From the NCBI GenBank assembly GCA_903848645.1, contig CAINGU010000087.1, forward strand, positions 186,001 to 250,000: a stretch of 64,000 nucleotides of DNA, read 5' to 3'. The DNA comes from an uncultured cyanobacterium. GTDB taxonomy: Bacteria; Cyanobacteriota; Cyanobacteriia; Cyanobacteriales; Nostocaceae. The translations under genes and the position numbers were made by a program. A model generated the notes under the pieces. That model had not been told where the DNA came from, ran no database searches, and worked only from the letters and a program-made list of their open reading frames with translations. Positions 52,854 through 59,719 of this stretch are shown here, one piece after another. How positions within the stretch are numbered: the stretch's first letter is position 1; each line of letters starts with the position of its first letter.

Positions 52854-54517
52854 TGGATTTTAACTCTATCCCTTCTGATTTAGAGGGCATCCTTAAGTCA
52901 GAAACATTGAGATATCAATTTATTGCTGGTGCTAATGACCCTGTTCTATTTGTTAAGTATTTCCTTGGTGAGAAGGTAAACCATTACTTAAATGAAGTTG
53001 AAAGGATACACCCTGAAACAGGTGCAATAGTCAAAGGACATCCTAAACAGAGACAATGGTTAAGGCAAGCTGTAAATGCTCAGGAAGGGGTATTAAAAGC
53101 AGGGTCTAGAAGTGGGAAAACTTTTGTTACTGCTCTCATGCACTTATGGTTTTTATTTTATAGAAAAAGACCTAATAGTTCTGTATTTTATGGTGACTAT
53201 AGTAAAAGGTTTCAATCAATTAACTGTGCGCCTTCTTTAAAGCAAGCAAAGTTAGTTAAGGATGAAATAATCAACCTAGTTAATGATAGCCCCTTTCTGA
53301 CCAGCATAGGCTTCATTAAACACATTTCTGATGGACAGCAACCTTTTATAGAAACTTGTTTTAATAGTATTATTTGGTTTCAAGCTACTGTTCAAAAGGG
53401 TAGATTTATTTTAGGTTTCTATTTAGATATAGCCACATTGGATGAGTCTGCTTCTGAATATGCCCTTGAACATTTGAGAATGAAGATTTTAAATGTCAGG
53501 GGTACTGAAGTTAGTGGACGTAAATACTTTATCTCTACTCCCCAAGGTGAAGGTGACACTGCTGGACAGGGTGCTATTTACTTTAGGAAAATGTGGAATG
53601 AGTTTAAGGAAAGGAGACTTAAACAGGATAAATCTGTAGTGATTGCTGAGTTCTCCCAGTTTGATAATCCTGTTAACCCTGAAGAAACAATCAGGTCAAA
53701 TATGGTGAACATGACTCAAGCTCAAGTCAGAGAAGAAGTCTATGGTAAATTTGCTAATTATGGTGCTACTTTCTTTGCGGGTAGTTATCTAGATAAAGCG
53801 ATTGAAAAGGGTGAAAAGCATATTTGTTTCTTCCCCTATGATGACCCAATTACAGGGAATTGTTTACCTGAACATGGTGCTAGTTTGGAGTTTCCATATC
53901 TACCTAAAGGTGGTCCAGGTTCACAGTTCTTTACTGGGGTAGATGTGGCTGGTTCTACTAATGGTGATAGTACAGTTCTGATCACACTTCAGTTTATTGA
54001 TAGGGAACTAAGAATTGTTGCTTTTGAAAGGATTAGCAAAACTCCTTTGTTTGATCAGAATGGCTGTATTGAGAGGGTTAGGCGTAGGTTAAATCAATTC
54101 CCTGGTGAACTTTATTATGATTCTACTGCATTAGCTGGACAGTATTTGAAGGAGTCATTGGAGAAGGAATTACCTGCTGATTTAGCTGAGAAATGTATAC
54201 CAATTAATAGCACTAAGAAACCTGGTAAGAATCAAAAGCATAATCACAAAACTCTGATGTTGAGTAACTTGGCTGGTTGTGTGGAGAAATCTAAGTTGGT
54301 AATTCCTTATGATGAGCAGGACAGGTTAAAGCAACTCAAGACTGAGTTAAGGTTTTATAAACTGGATGATAAAGGATTAGCTACTGATTGTGTGATAGCT
54401 TTAGCTTTAGCTGCTTATGCTTGGAAGAGAAGGAGAAGTGCTAATATCTATGGTGATGATTTGTGGGGTGATGAGGAACAGGAAGTAACTGAGTCCTCAA
54501 TGTTGAGGGCTGCTTAA
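52853..54517 (+). CDS. Terminase large subunit
   Basis: The 554-residue protein has an ATPase domain with Walker A AGSRSGKT (83-90) and a Walker B-like DIATLDE, and a C-terminal nuclease domain beginning GVDVAGSTNGDSTV with YYDSTALAGQY. It packages DNA through the portal. In most phages terminase genes come before the portal; here they come at the end of the head module. Confidence 0.9.
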   Translation: MDFNSIPSDLEGILKSETLRYQFIAGANDPVLFVKYFLGEKVNHYLNEVERIHPETGAIVKGHPKQRQWLRQAVNAQEGVLKAGSRSGKTFVTALMHLWFLFYRKRPNSSVFYGDYSKRFQSINCAPSLKQAKLVKDEIINLVNDSPFLTSIGFIKHISDGQQPFIETCFNSIIWFQATVQKGRFILGFYLDIATLDESASEYALEHLRMKILNVRGTEVSGRKYFISTPQGEGDTAGQGAIYFRKMWNEFKERRLKQDKSVVIAEFSQFDNPVNPEETIRSNMVNMTQAQVREEVYGKFANYGATFFAGSYLDKAIEKGEKHICFFPYDDPITGNCLPEHGASLEFPYLPKGGPGSQFFTGVDVAGSTNGDSTVLITLQFIDRELRIVAFERISKTPLFDQNGCIERVRRRLNQFPGELYYDSTALAGQYLKESLEKELPADLAEKCIPINSTKKPGKNQKHNHKTLMLSNLAGCVEKSKLVIPYDEQDRLKQLKTELRFYKLDDKGLATDCVIALALAAYAWKRRRSANIYGDDLWGDEEQEVTESSMLRAA

Positions 54518-54601
54518 ATATTAGTTTTTATAAACAAATAAGTTAAATTATCTTGAAATGTGAGAAAAATAAATTTATAGAATTTAAAAGGGTATCTAAT
54601 C

Positions 54602-54886
54602 ATGAAATTCAGCAAGTTAATTCTAGCGGCTTTCTTATTACTCAGTTCATCAGTAGTAATTCCAGTTTTAGCTCAAAACAATATAATAGAATATGAGCGC
54701 AGAAGAAGAGGGAGAGACCAAGAACAATTAGATGTTCAAAGCCAAATAGGATATTTTAATGCCTTAGCTGCTGCTGAAGAAGCTGAACGACAAAAACAGT
54801 TAACTTTAATTGGAGTTGGTGTATTAATTGCAGGAGGTTTAGGTGGGGTATGGTTCTACAATAAGAAATTTAAATCACCATCATAA
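54602..54886 (+). CDS. Small membrane protein with signal-like N-terminus
   Basis: The 94-residue protein has an N-terminal hydrophobic segment ending in PVLAQ, a basic stretch (ERRRRGRDQEQ), and a second membrane helix (LIGVGVLIAGGLGGVWFYNK). It is not recognised. The second helix would remain in the membrane if the first is cleaved. Confidence 0.6.
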   Translation: MKFSKLILAAFLLLSSSVVIPVLAQNNIIEYERRRRGRDQEQLDVQSQIGYFNALAAAEEAERQKQLTLIGVGVLIAGGLGGVWFYNKKFKSPS

Positions 54887-55017
54887 GTTCTAATAGTAAG
54901 TTCCCAAATGCGATCGCTCACTAACTTGGTAGCTACCTGCATCTGGGAAATAATTTCATACCTTTGTATGACTGTTGATAGCTTGCTTGATTAGCTAGGG
55001 CATCTAACCCACACCCT

Positions 55018-55434
55018 CTATTGTTCTTCTTGTTGTGGTCTTTTTCTTAAATGAAACGTCCAGCCAGAAGTACCTTTTTCTAAAAAATACTTCCAATCCT
55101 CATGATATGTTTTCTCATCATAATATGTATACATTGCATAGCCGCATACATCCCAAATTACTCCATCTTCATCAACAAAGTTTGCATAGTTTGTACAATC
55201 TACTTGATATCCAAGAGGATCTGATAACTTCATATCTCTGTTATCAATTACAACCAAAGCATCAAAATACTGCCCTTGATATGTAGTACCAGGTTCATTG
55301 AAAGGAATAAATGGGGCAGAGTAAATAAAAAATAGAGAACATTTGATTTCTAGTAAATCTTTTGTGTCAAGGATTAACTGAAGATTGATGTTCTTTTGTT
55401 TTTTTTTACAGGGGGTGGTAGTCTTTGGGAGCAT
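55018..55434 (-). CDS. Cargo protein of unknown function
   Basis: The 138-residue protein is rich in Tyr and aromatic residues in its second half (YAMYTYYDEKTYHEDWKYF). Several Cys occur early and in the middle. No known family. It lies on the opposite strand to the structural genes, next to the only HIP1 site of the element (54909), so this end may be a later acquisition. Confidence 0.5.
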   Translation of the reverse strand: MLPKTTTPCKKKQKNINLQLILDTKDLLEIKCSLFFIYSAPFIPFNEPGTTYQGQYFDALVVIDNRDMKLSDPLGYQVDCTNYANFVDEDGVIWDVCGYAMYTYYDEKTYHEDWKYFLEKGTSGWTFHLRKRPQQEEQ

Positions 55435-55585
55435 AAAATTATTTACAATTGTGTTCTATTTGACAATAGCAAGCTCATACTAGGTTGTCAATATAATATA
55501 GTGATGAATATGGGAAATAGGCAGTATTGTGAAATACCTTAGTTTTCAATATTGAAGTATGTTCAATATCATGGTTTAAGGATTT

Positions 55586-56716
55586 TCACTTCAACTTATA
55601 ATCTTTAACTTCAGGTAACATTTGAGAGGCAGCACCTAATACTTTTGCCATAGCAAGCTTCAGTCTTGGATTTTTCTTGACTATTGCTGCTAATTTAGGT
55701 CCCCAAAAACTATATAAATCTATAAAAATACGCCCTAATAAATATTGGGATAAATATTTATCTCTGAAGTGGCGGTACTTAATAACTTCTTGAGCATAAG
55801 GTGTACCAAAAGTAGCAGTTACCACAAAGCAATCACTGGAGGAGTTTGGTTGTGAATAACTATTTTTTTGTGAGATACTATTCTGTATAGATTCTATTTT
55901 TCCCAATAATTCTTGATGTAATTCTTGGTCTACTTGATCAAATGGGCTTTTTGAGTTTTTAGCACTAATTTTTTCTATATCTTGCTGATTAATATCCAAT
56001 GCTTTTTTATAACTTTCAATTGCTTTTTCCTTATTTCCTAATTTTAAGTAAAGATCCCCAATATCTCTATACTTACCTGCGTGAGCTACCCCCATATTAA
56101 TTATGGAAATACAATCTTGAAGAGCTTTTTGGTAGTCTCCTATTTTTATGTAGAATCTCTTTCTGTCTTCATAAGTAAAATAAATATCTGTCTTTAATTC
56201 GACAGCTTTGTCATAATATTCACTAGCTTTTTGAATATTGAAATAGGTATAACACTGAGCTGCTTGCCTATAAAGATATGCTGTAGGTTGAGAACTTAAA
56301 CTAATTAAGTATTCTATATCTTGAGCTGCCCCTTGATAATCTTTAATTGCTAATCTATATGTTGATCTCATTTCATAAAGTGCAGATTCCTTTTCATTTT
56401 CAAAAACATATTTAAGTTCGTCTATATCTAAACGAGCATACAAATTGGATTGAAAATTATTAAAATATTGTCTTGTCTCTTGAGTATTTGTAGAGCCTAC
56501 TTTATTTAAAATATTATTAATTGTAGAAAAAATTAGGGGTAAGTCTACATTTCTTATTGATTCCTGTAATTTGTCAATTAAGTTGGAATTTTCATAAGAA
56601 TTAGATGAAACACTAGTAAAACTTACATAAATTAAACTTAAACCTTGAACTACTGAATGAAATTCTGGGGTGAGTTTACTTTTGAGTTTACTTTTAAGAT
56701 TAAAACTGTTTACCAT
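55586..56716 (-). CDS. TPR protein with CFI-box C-terminal domain
   Basis: The 376-residue protein has several TPR units (about 130-250, for example YRDIGDLYLKLGNKEKAIES) and a C-terminal box CFVVTATFGTPYAQEV followed by FRDKYLSQYLLGR. This is the CFI-box (CFIATAAYGS) found at the ends of varied bacterial proteins and thought to be a processing or sorting tail. As cargo at the attR end it may serve the host or defend against other phages; neither is shown. Confidence 0.75.
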   Translation of the reverse strand: MVNSFNLKSKLKSKLTPEFHSVVQGLSLIYVSFTSVSSNSYENSNLIDKLQESIRNVDLPLIFSTINNILNKVGSTNTQETRQYFNNFQSNLYARLDIDELKYVFENEKESALYEMRSTYRLAIKDYQGAAQDIEYLISLSSQPTAYLYRQAAQCYTYFNIQKASEYYDKAVELKTDIYFTYEDRKRFYIKIGDYQKALQDCISIINMGVAHAGKYRDIGDLYLKLGNKEKAIESYKKALDINQQDIEKISAKNSKSPFDQVDQELHQELLGKIESIQNSISQKNSYSQPNSSSDCFVVTATFGTPYAQEVIKYRHFRDKYLSQYLLGRIFIDLYSFWGPKLAAIVKKNPRLKLAMAKVLGAASQMLPEVKDYKLK

Positions 56717-57106
56717 AATTTTGATATCTCTGTATTAAAGAGTATTGAAGAAGAATTCTATTTTTCAGTGCAGAACAATTAGCAAGACTCTTAGAGAGAT
56801 AAGAGCCTGAGAATGCTTGATTTTAGCAATCTACCCAAGTAAATCTGTGGCTGTAGTTTCCTGAGATACCACAACACATCAGTCTTATTGGCAACAATGT
56901 AATGGGCGTGAACTTAATCCCAATCAATCTTTACACTGCTGGTACAAGGGGCGTGAATTTAATCACAGTCAACCCTTGGGTTTTGTAATGATTGCAACCT
57001 TTTAGACAATAGCAGGGGTGTAGTTAGGTTGTCAACAAGGACACCTAACCTATTGTGATAATTATCAAGGTTAACTTACTACTTAATATTTCTTAATATA
57101 GTTGCC

Positions 57107-57137
57107 TTGACTTACTTTGCATAAACTTGCATACTAT
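57107..57137 (+). promoter_or_regulatory. Element-borne promoter upstream of the intact tRNA-Ala
   Basis: TTGACT (57107-57112) and TACTAT (57132-57137) are 19 bp apart, the same spacing and -35 box as the native promoter at 36795. The arm-type repeat fills most of the spacer. In the excised circle this promoter would face the integrase. Confidence 0.6.
57116..57133 (+). other. Right arm-type site TTTGCATAAACTTGCATA
   Basis: Exact direct copy of 36956-36973, 62 bp from the attR core; the left copy is 66 bp from attL. It overlaps the promoter spacer and the first two bases of the -10 box. Confidence 0.7.
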
Positions 57138-57143
57138 TAGGAG

Positions 57144-57168
57144 TGAAGGCACTAAAAAAACTAACCAA
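57144..57168 (-). other. Right copy of the inverted site
   Basis: Read on the minus strand it gives TTGGTTAGTTT and AGTGCCTTCA around a short spacer, matching 36924-36950. Confidence 0.65.
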
Positions 57169-57195
57169 TAAGCCAAAAAGCTTACTGAATTAGGA

Positions 57196-57244
57196 TTTCG
57201 GGGTTATAGCGCAGTTGGTAGCGCACCTCAATGGCATTGAGGGG
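57196..57244 (+). repeat. attR core (49-bp direct repeat)
   Basis: Identical to 36841-36889 and continuous with the intact 3' half of the tRNA gene. Confidence 0.95.
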
Positions 57245-57272
57245 GTCAGCGGTTCGAATCCGCTTAGCTCCA
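57200..57272 (+). tRNA. tRNA-Ala (anticodon GGC)
   Basis: The 73-base gene folds into a full cloverleaf: acceptor GGGGTTA/TAGCTCC, D arm GCGC/GCGC, anticodon stem CCTCA/TGAGG around ATGGCAT, T arm AGCGG/CCGCT with TTCGAAT, discriminator A. CCA is not encoded. A run of eight T follows as a terminator-like tract. The 5' 45 bases come from the element after integration, the 3' part is original chromosome. Confidence 0.97.
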
Positions 57273-57319
57273 TTTTTTTTTACTATCTTAAAAGCTAGTA
57301 GTTAAGGCTTTAGCCTTAT

Positions 57320-57748
57320 TTAACATTTAGTTGCGTTAGGATCTTCAAATTCCCCAGGCTCACGAACGAGAAATTGATTTAAAATCACTTTACCTAAAGG
57401 ATCTATTACCTCTAATCTTACCAATTCGGGTTCAACAGTTTGCCAAGAAACTCGGTATTTATATTTAGCATTAGTCCAAGTGAAAACAGGACGCGCTGTA
57501 GTACCAGACGCTTTACCACCAATTAAACAAAGTTTTTTACCTGTTTTGAGGTTTAAGTTTTTGTAGTAATATTGACCTTTAACTTGCCAAAGAGTTAAAT
57601 GCCAATTACGTGGTTGACCGTACACATCAAAAAATTCCCCCTCTGGAAAAGCGAGGTTAGCTACAGCTTGACTCTGAATGGAAACATCTGCAACTATGGG
57701 TAAAGAAAGACCCAAAACTAAAGAAATAGCTATTCCTTCAACTTGCAT
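57320..57748 (-). CDS. Predicted exported protein, conserved cyanobacterial type
   Basis: The 142-residue protein has a hydrophobic N-terminal stretch (GIAISLVLGLSLPIVADV) and a beta-rich mature part (WHLTLWQVKGQYYYKNLNL), with one Cys at about residue 74 and one at the C-terminus. Function unknown. It converges with the tRNA, with a short AAGGCT/AGCCTT hairpin between them. Confidence 0.65.
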   Translation of the reverse strand: MQVEGIAISLVLGLSLPIVADVSIQSQAVANLAFPEGEFFDVYGQPRNWHLTLWQVKGQYYYKNLNLKTGKKLCLIGGKASGTTARPVFTWTNAKYKYRVSWQTVEPELVRLEVIDPLGKVILNQFLVREPGEFEDPNATKC

Positions 57749-57913
57749 AATTTATTCTCACCTCAATAAGATTACTTTTCTATTCTTTACAAAAATTGGA
57801 CTATAGCTCTAACGCGAACAAACGCAGATAATTTAGATATCTGAAATTAAATATGAGTTATCCAGAACCCTTGTAGAGACGTTAAATGGAGCGTCTCTAC
57901 ATTCTTGTTTACC

Positions 57914-57971
57914 AGATACAGCACTTCCCGGTATTATGAGGTACACCATAAGAGCGGAAACCGCTGTATCT
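57914..57971. repeat. Short inverted-repeat element with AGATACAGC ends
   Basis: AGATACAGC at 57914 is inverted as GCTGTATCT at 57963. The interior (CCCGGTATTATGAGGTAC) resembles the right part of the element at 24075-24183. It lies just after the stop of the lipoprotein gene and may act as its terminator. Confidence 0.6.
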
Positions 57972-57973
57972 AA

Positions 57974-58849
57974 TTATCTTCTTCTGCTACCAAAACCAGA
58001 GGAACGACGACTTGAAGAACGGCCACCACTACCAAAACTACTACCAGAACTGCGTTGTTTAGAGCTAGAGTTACCAGAAGAACGGAGGGTACTACCACCA
58101 AAACCAGAACCAGAGGCTCTTCCTCCTGTGGTGGTGCGGGTTGCGCTTCCTGAAGACGAGTTTCTGATGTTTCCTGTCGTGCGGAAAGTAGTGCGATTTC
58201 TCACGGCTGCGGGTGGTTCATTGTAGCGAGAACGGTAATTAGAAACCGCTGAATCATAGCTAGAACCATAGCCACCATAACCATTCATGATTCCACCTGA
58301 CTGATAAACGGGGGGAACATAATATTGAGGTCTAAACAACATACTACCAATAGCTTGACCAGCAATGTTACCAGCCAAAGACCCAGCAAAAGGTGTCCAA
58401 AAGTTAGATTCTTGCCGAACAATGACAGTTTCCTTTTGTCCGGTTTGGGGATTAGTTTTTGTCTCGGTGACGTTATGGACGTACTCAAGTTTAAAGTCTT
58501 CTGTCAGGTATAAGGCTGGTTCACCATTTTCTACTTTTAGGTAAGTTTTCTTACCTGCTTTGATTTCTTCGTCAGTTAACCTTGCCATTTGTAGCTTTTC
58601 TGTGGCAAAGCGTGGGGGTGTGTTGTTGAGTAAAAACAGGGTATATTCACCATTAGCATCGTTGTATGTACCCTGTTGTACTTCATACTGACCATCATTT
58701 AACTTTGTGGGAGTAGCAGTTTGACTAACGCCTTTATTTGCAGAATTAGCCTGGTTTCCTCCTCCACAAGCGACAGTTGTTAAGCACAAAGTCAAGGCTA
58801 AACAAACGACTGTAAGTTTACGGAATATGGTCTTAATCATTGTGTTCAT
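57974..58849 (-). CDS. Lipoprotein with Ser/Arg/Gly-rich tail
   Basis: The 291-residue protein has a lipobox signal (LCLTTVAC, then GGG), a middle domain (about 50-170) with a glycine-rich hydrophobic stretch (AGSLAGNIAGQAIGSMLF), and a C-terminal 90 residues almost entirely of Ser, Gly, Arg and Thr. It lies 37 bp after the DUF1517-like gene on the same strand and is probably co-transcribed. A surface or periplasmic role is likely; the function is unknown. Confidence 0.75.
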   Translation of the reverse strand: MNTMIKTIFRKLTVVCLALTLCLTTVACGGGNQANSANKGVSQTATPTKLNDGQYEVQQGTYNDANGEYTLFLLNNTPPRFATEKLQMARLTDEEIKAGKKTYLKVENGEPALYLTEDFKLEYVHNVTETKTNPQTGQKETVIVRQESNFWTPFAGSLAGNIAGQAIGSMLFRPQYYVPPVYQSGGIMNGYGGYGSSYDSAVSNYRSRYNEPPAAVRNRTTFRTTGNIRNSSSGSATRTTTGGRASGSGFGGSTLRSSGNSSSKQRSSGSSFGSGGRSSSRRSSGFGSRRR

Positions 58850-58886
58850 GTTTTGTGCAGATACTTGTTACAGACTAACGAATAAG

Positions 58887-59477
58887 TTACAATGGGATCA
58901 ATTCGGGGTAATACTCCAATAGCTGATCACTAGAAAGTTCATCACCTAACTGGGCGGGTGAGAAATGCACTTGGATAGCGCGGAGTTTATGTTTGTAGTG
59001 TAAATTAATTAAGGCTTTTAAGGCTTCTTTTAAGGCGGGGATATTAGCCAAATCAGTTTCTAAATCGGGAACTTCCCCTTCAGCAGCGACTGTAATCATC
59101 ACAATCACGTTACGGGTGACAGGAAGAGATAAGGGCTGGTTTGAAGCGGTGGAACTAAAATCAAGATTAGCCCCATATCTTTGGGCTGAATCTGTGAATA
59201 ATTCATTAACAAAATCTCCGGCTTCACCTTCGTCCCAAAAGACATCACCTTCGTTAGCCGCAGAACACCAGTATTCATCATATTGCAGGAAAGTTTGGCA
59301 AAGTTGTACCAATTCTTCTCCTAAAACTTCCATATCACCATCAGCATCAATTGCTATTCTGGCACTCCGATTGAGGACACCTAGTATTGGTGCTACTTCC
59401 TCTCCATTTAAATGCAAAAACAAACGACAGACAACATAGCGCGTTTTGCCCATCATCCGACTAAAAGTATCACGCAT
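58887..59477 (-). CDS. DUF1517-like protein
   Basis: The 196-residue protein has a central stretch with several Asp/Glu and ends with VMITVAAEGEVPDLETDLAN and LLEYYPELIPL, the pattern of the C-terminal half of DUF1517 proteins of cyanobacteria and plastids. No signal peptide is visible. It is the first gene of the pair with the lipoprotein. Confidence 0.65.
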   Translation of the reverse strand: MRDTFSRMMGKTRYVVCRLFLHLNGEEVAPILGVLNRSARIAIDADGDMEVLGEELVQLCQTFLQYDEYWCSAANEGDVFWDEGEAGDFVNELFTDSAQRYGANLDFSSTASNQPLSLPVTRNVIVMITVAAEGEVPDLETDLANIPALKEALKALINLHYKHKLRAIQVHFSPAQLGDELSSDQLLEYYPELIPL

Positions 59478-59549
59478 TTTTTCTGGCCTCTAACTTCAGT
59501 AGATTATGAAATAATATCCCAATTTATATAGGACTAATATTTGATTTTT

Positions 59550-59590
59550 GAAATATACGTAGGTGGGCATTGCCCACCCTACAATACTTA
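59550..59590. repeat. Dispersed GC hairpin
   Basis: GTAGGTGGGCATTGCCCACCCTAC forms a near-perfect hairpin in the gap before the DUF1517-like gene. Similar repeats lie at 6570, 12735 and 24125. Confidence 0.65.
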
Positions 59591-59719
59591 AAATTTTATG
59601 GCTACGCCACGCAAGCTATCAAAGATCATTGATAATTCCTATGATCAATAGATTTTGAATTAATTCCGCAATGAATTATGGAGCTTGAGGATTTTAGATT
59701 GACAACTGACAACTGACAA

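Larger units (their letters stand above)
56717..57195. other. Non-coding right end with repeats and att sites
   Basis: The region contains a pair of 26-bp direct repeats (GGGCGTGAAYTTAATCMCA at 56904 and 56949), the arm-type site 57116-57133, the inverted site 57144-57168 and a promoter for the tRNA. No gene is seen. Confidence 0.6.
36841..57244. mobile_element. Integrated phage-like element or capsid-encoding satellite in tRNA-Ala
   Basis: The element is bounded by 49-bp perfect direct repeats (36841-36889 and 57196-57244) that cover the 5' part of a tRNA-Ala gene. It encodes a tyrosine integrase, replication helicase, antirepressor, RHH regulator, a head module (portal to MCP), fibre and terminase, and cargo. 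No tail tube, tape measure, head protease, lysis, polymerase or CI gene is visible. HIP1 sites drop from roughly one per 2.5 kb outside to one in 20 kb inside, and the coding style (AGA/AGG arginine codons, AT-rich) is unlike the flanks. Confidence 0.93.

Noticed and set aside
54899-54920. HIP1 site as proof that the cargo is chromosomal
   Set aside because: One site is too little; the att repeats clearly place the region inside the element.
36841-57244. Gene transfer agent
   Set aside because: The presence of integrase, att repeats, a replication helicase and an antirepressor points to a selfish mobile element instead.
36841-57244. Integrative conjugative element
   Set aside because: No relaxase, coupling protein or type IV secretion gene is visible.
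57936-58226. Pro/Leu/Glu-rich frame opposite the lipoprotein tail
   Set aside because: Antisense of the Ser/Gly/Arg-rich C-terminus; low-complexity shadow.
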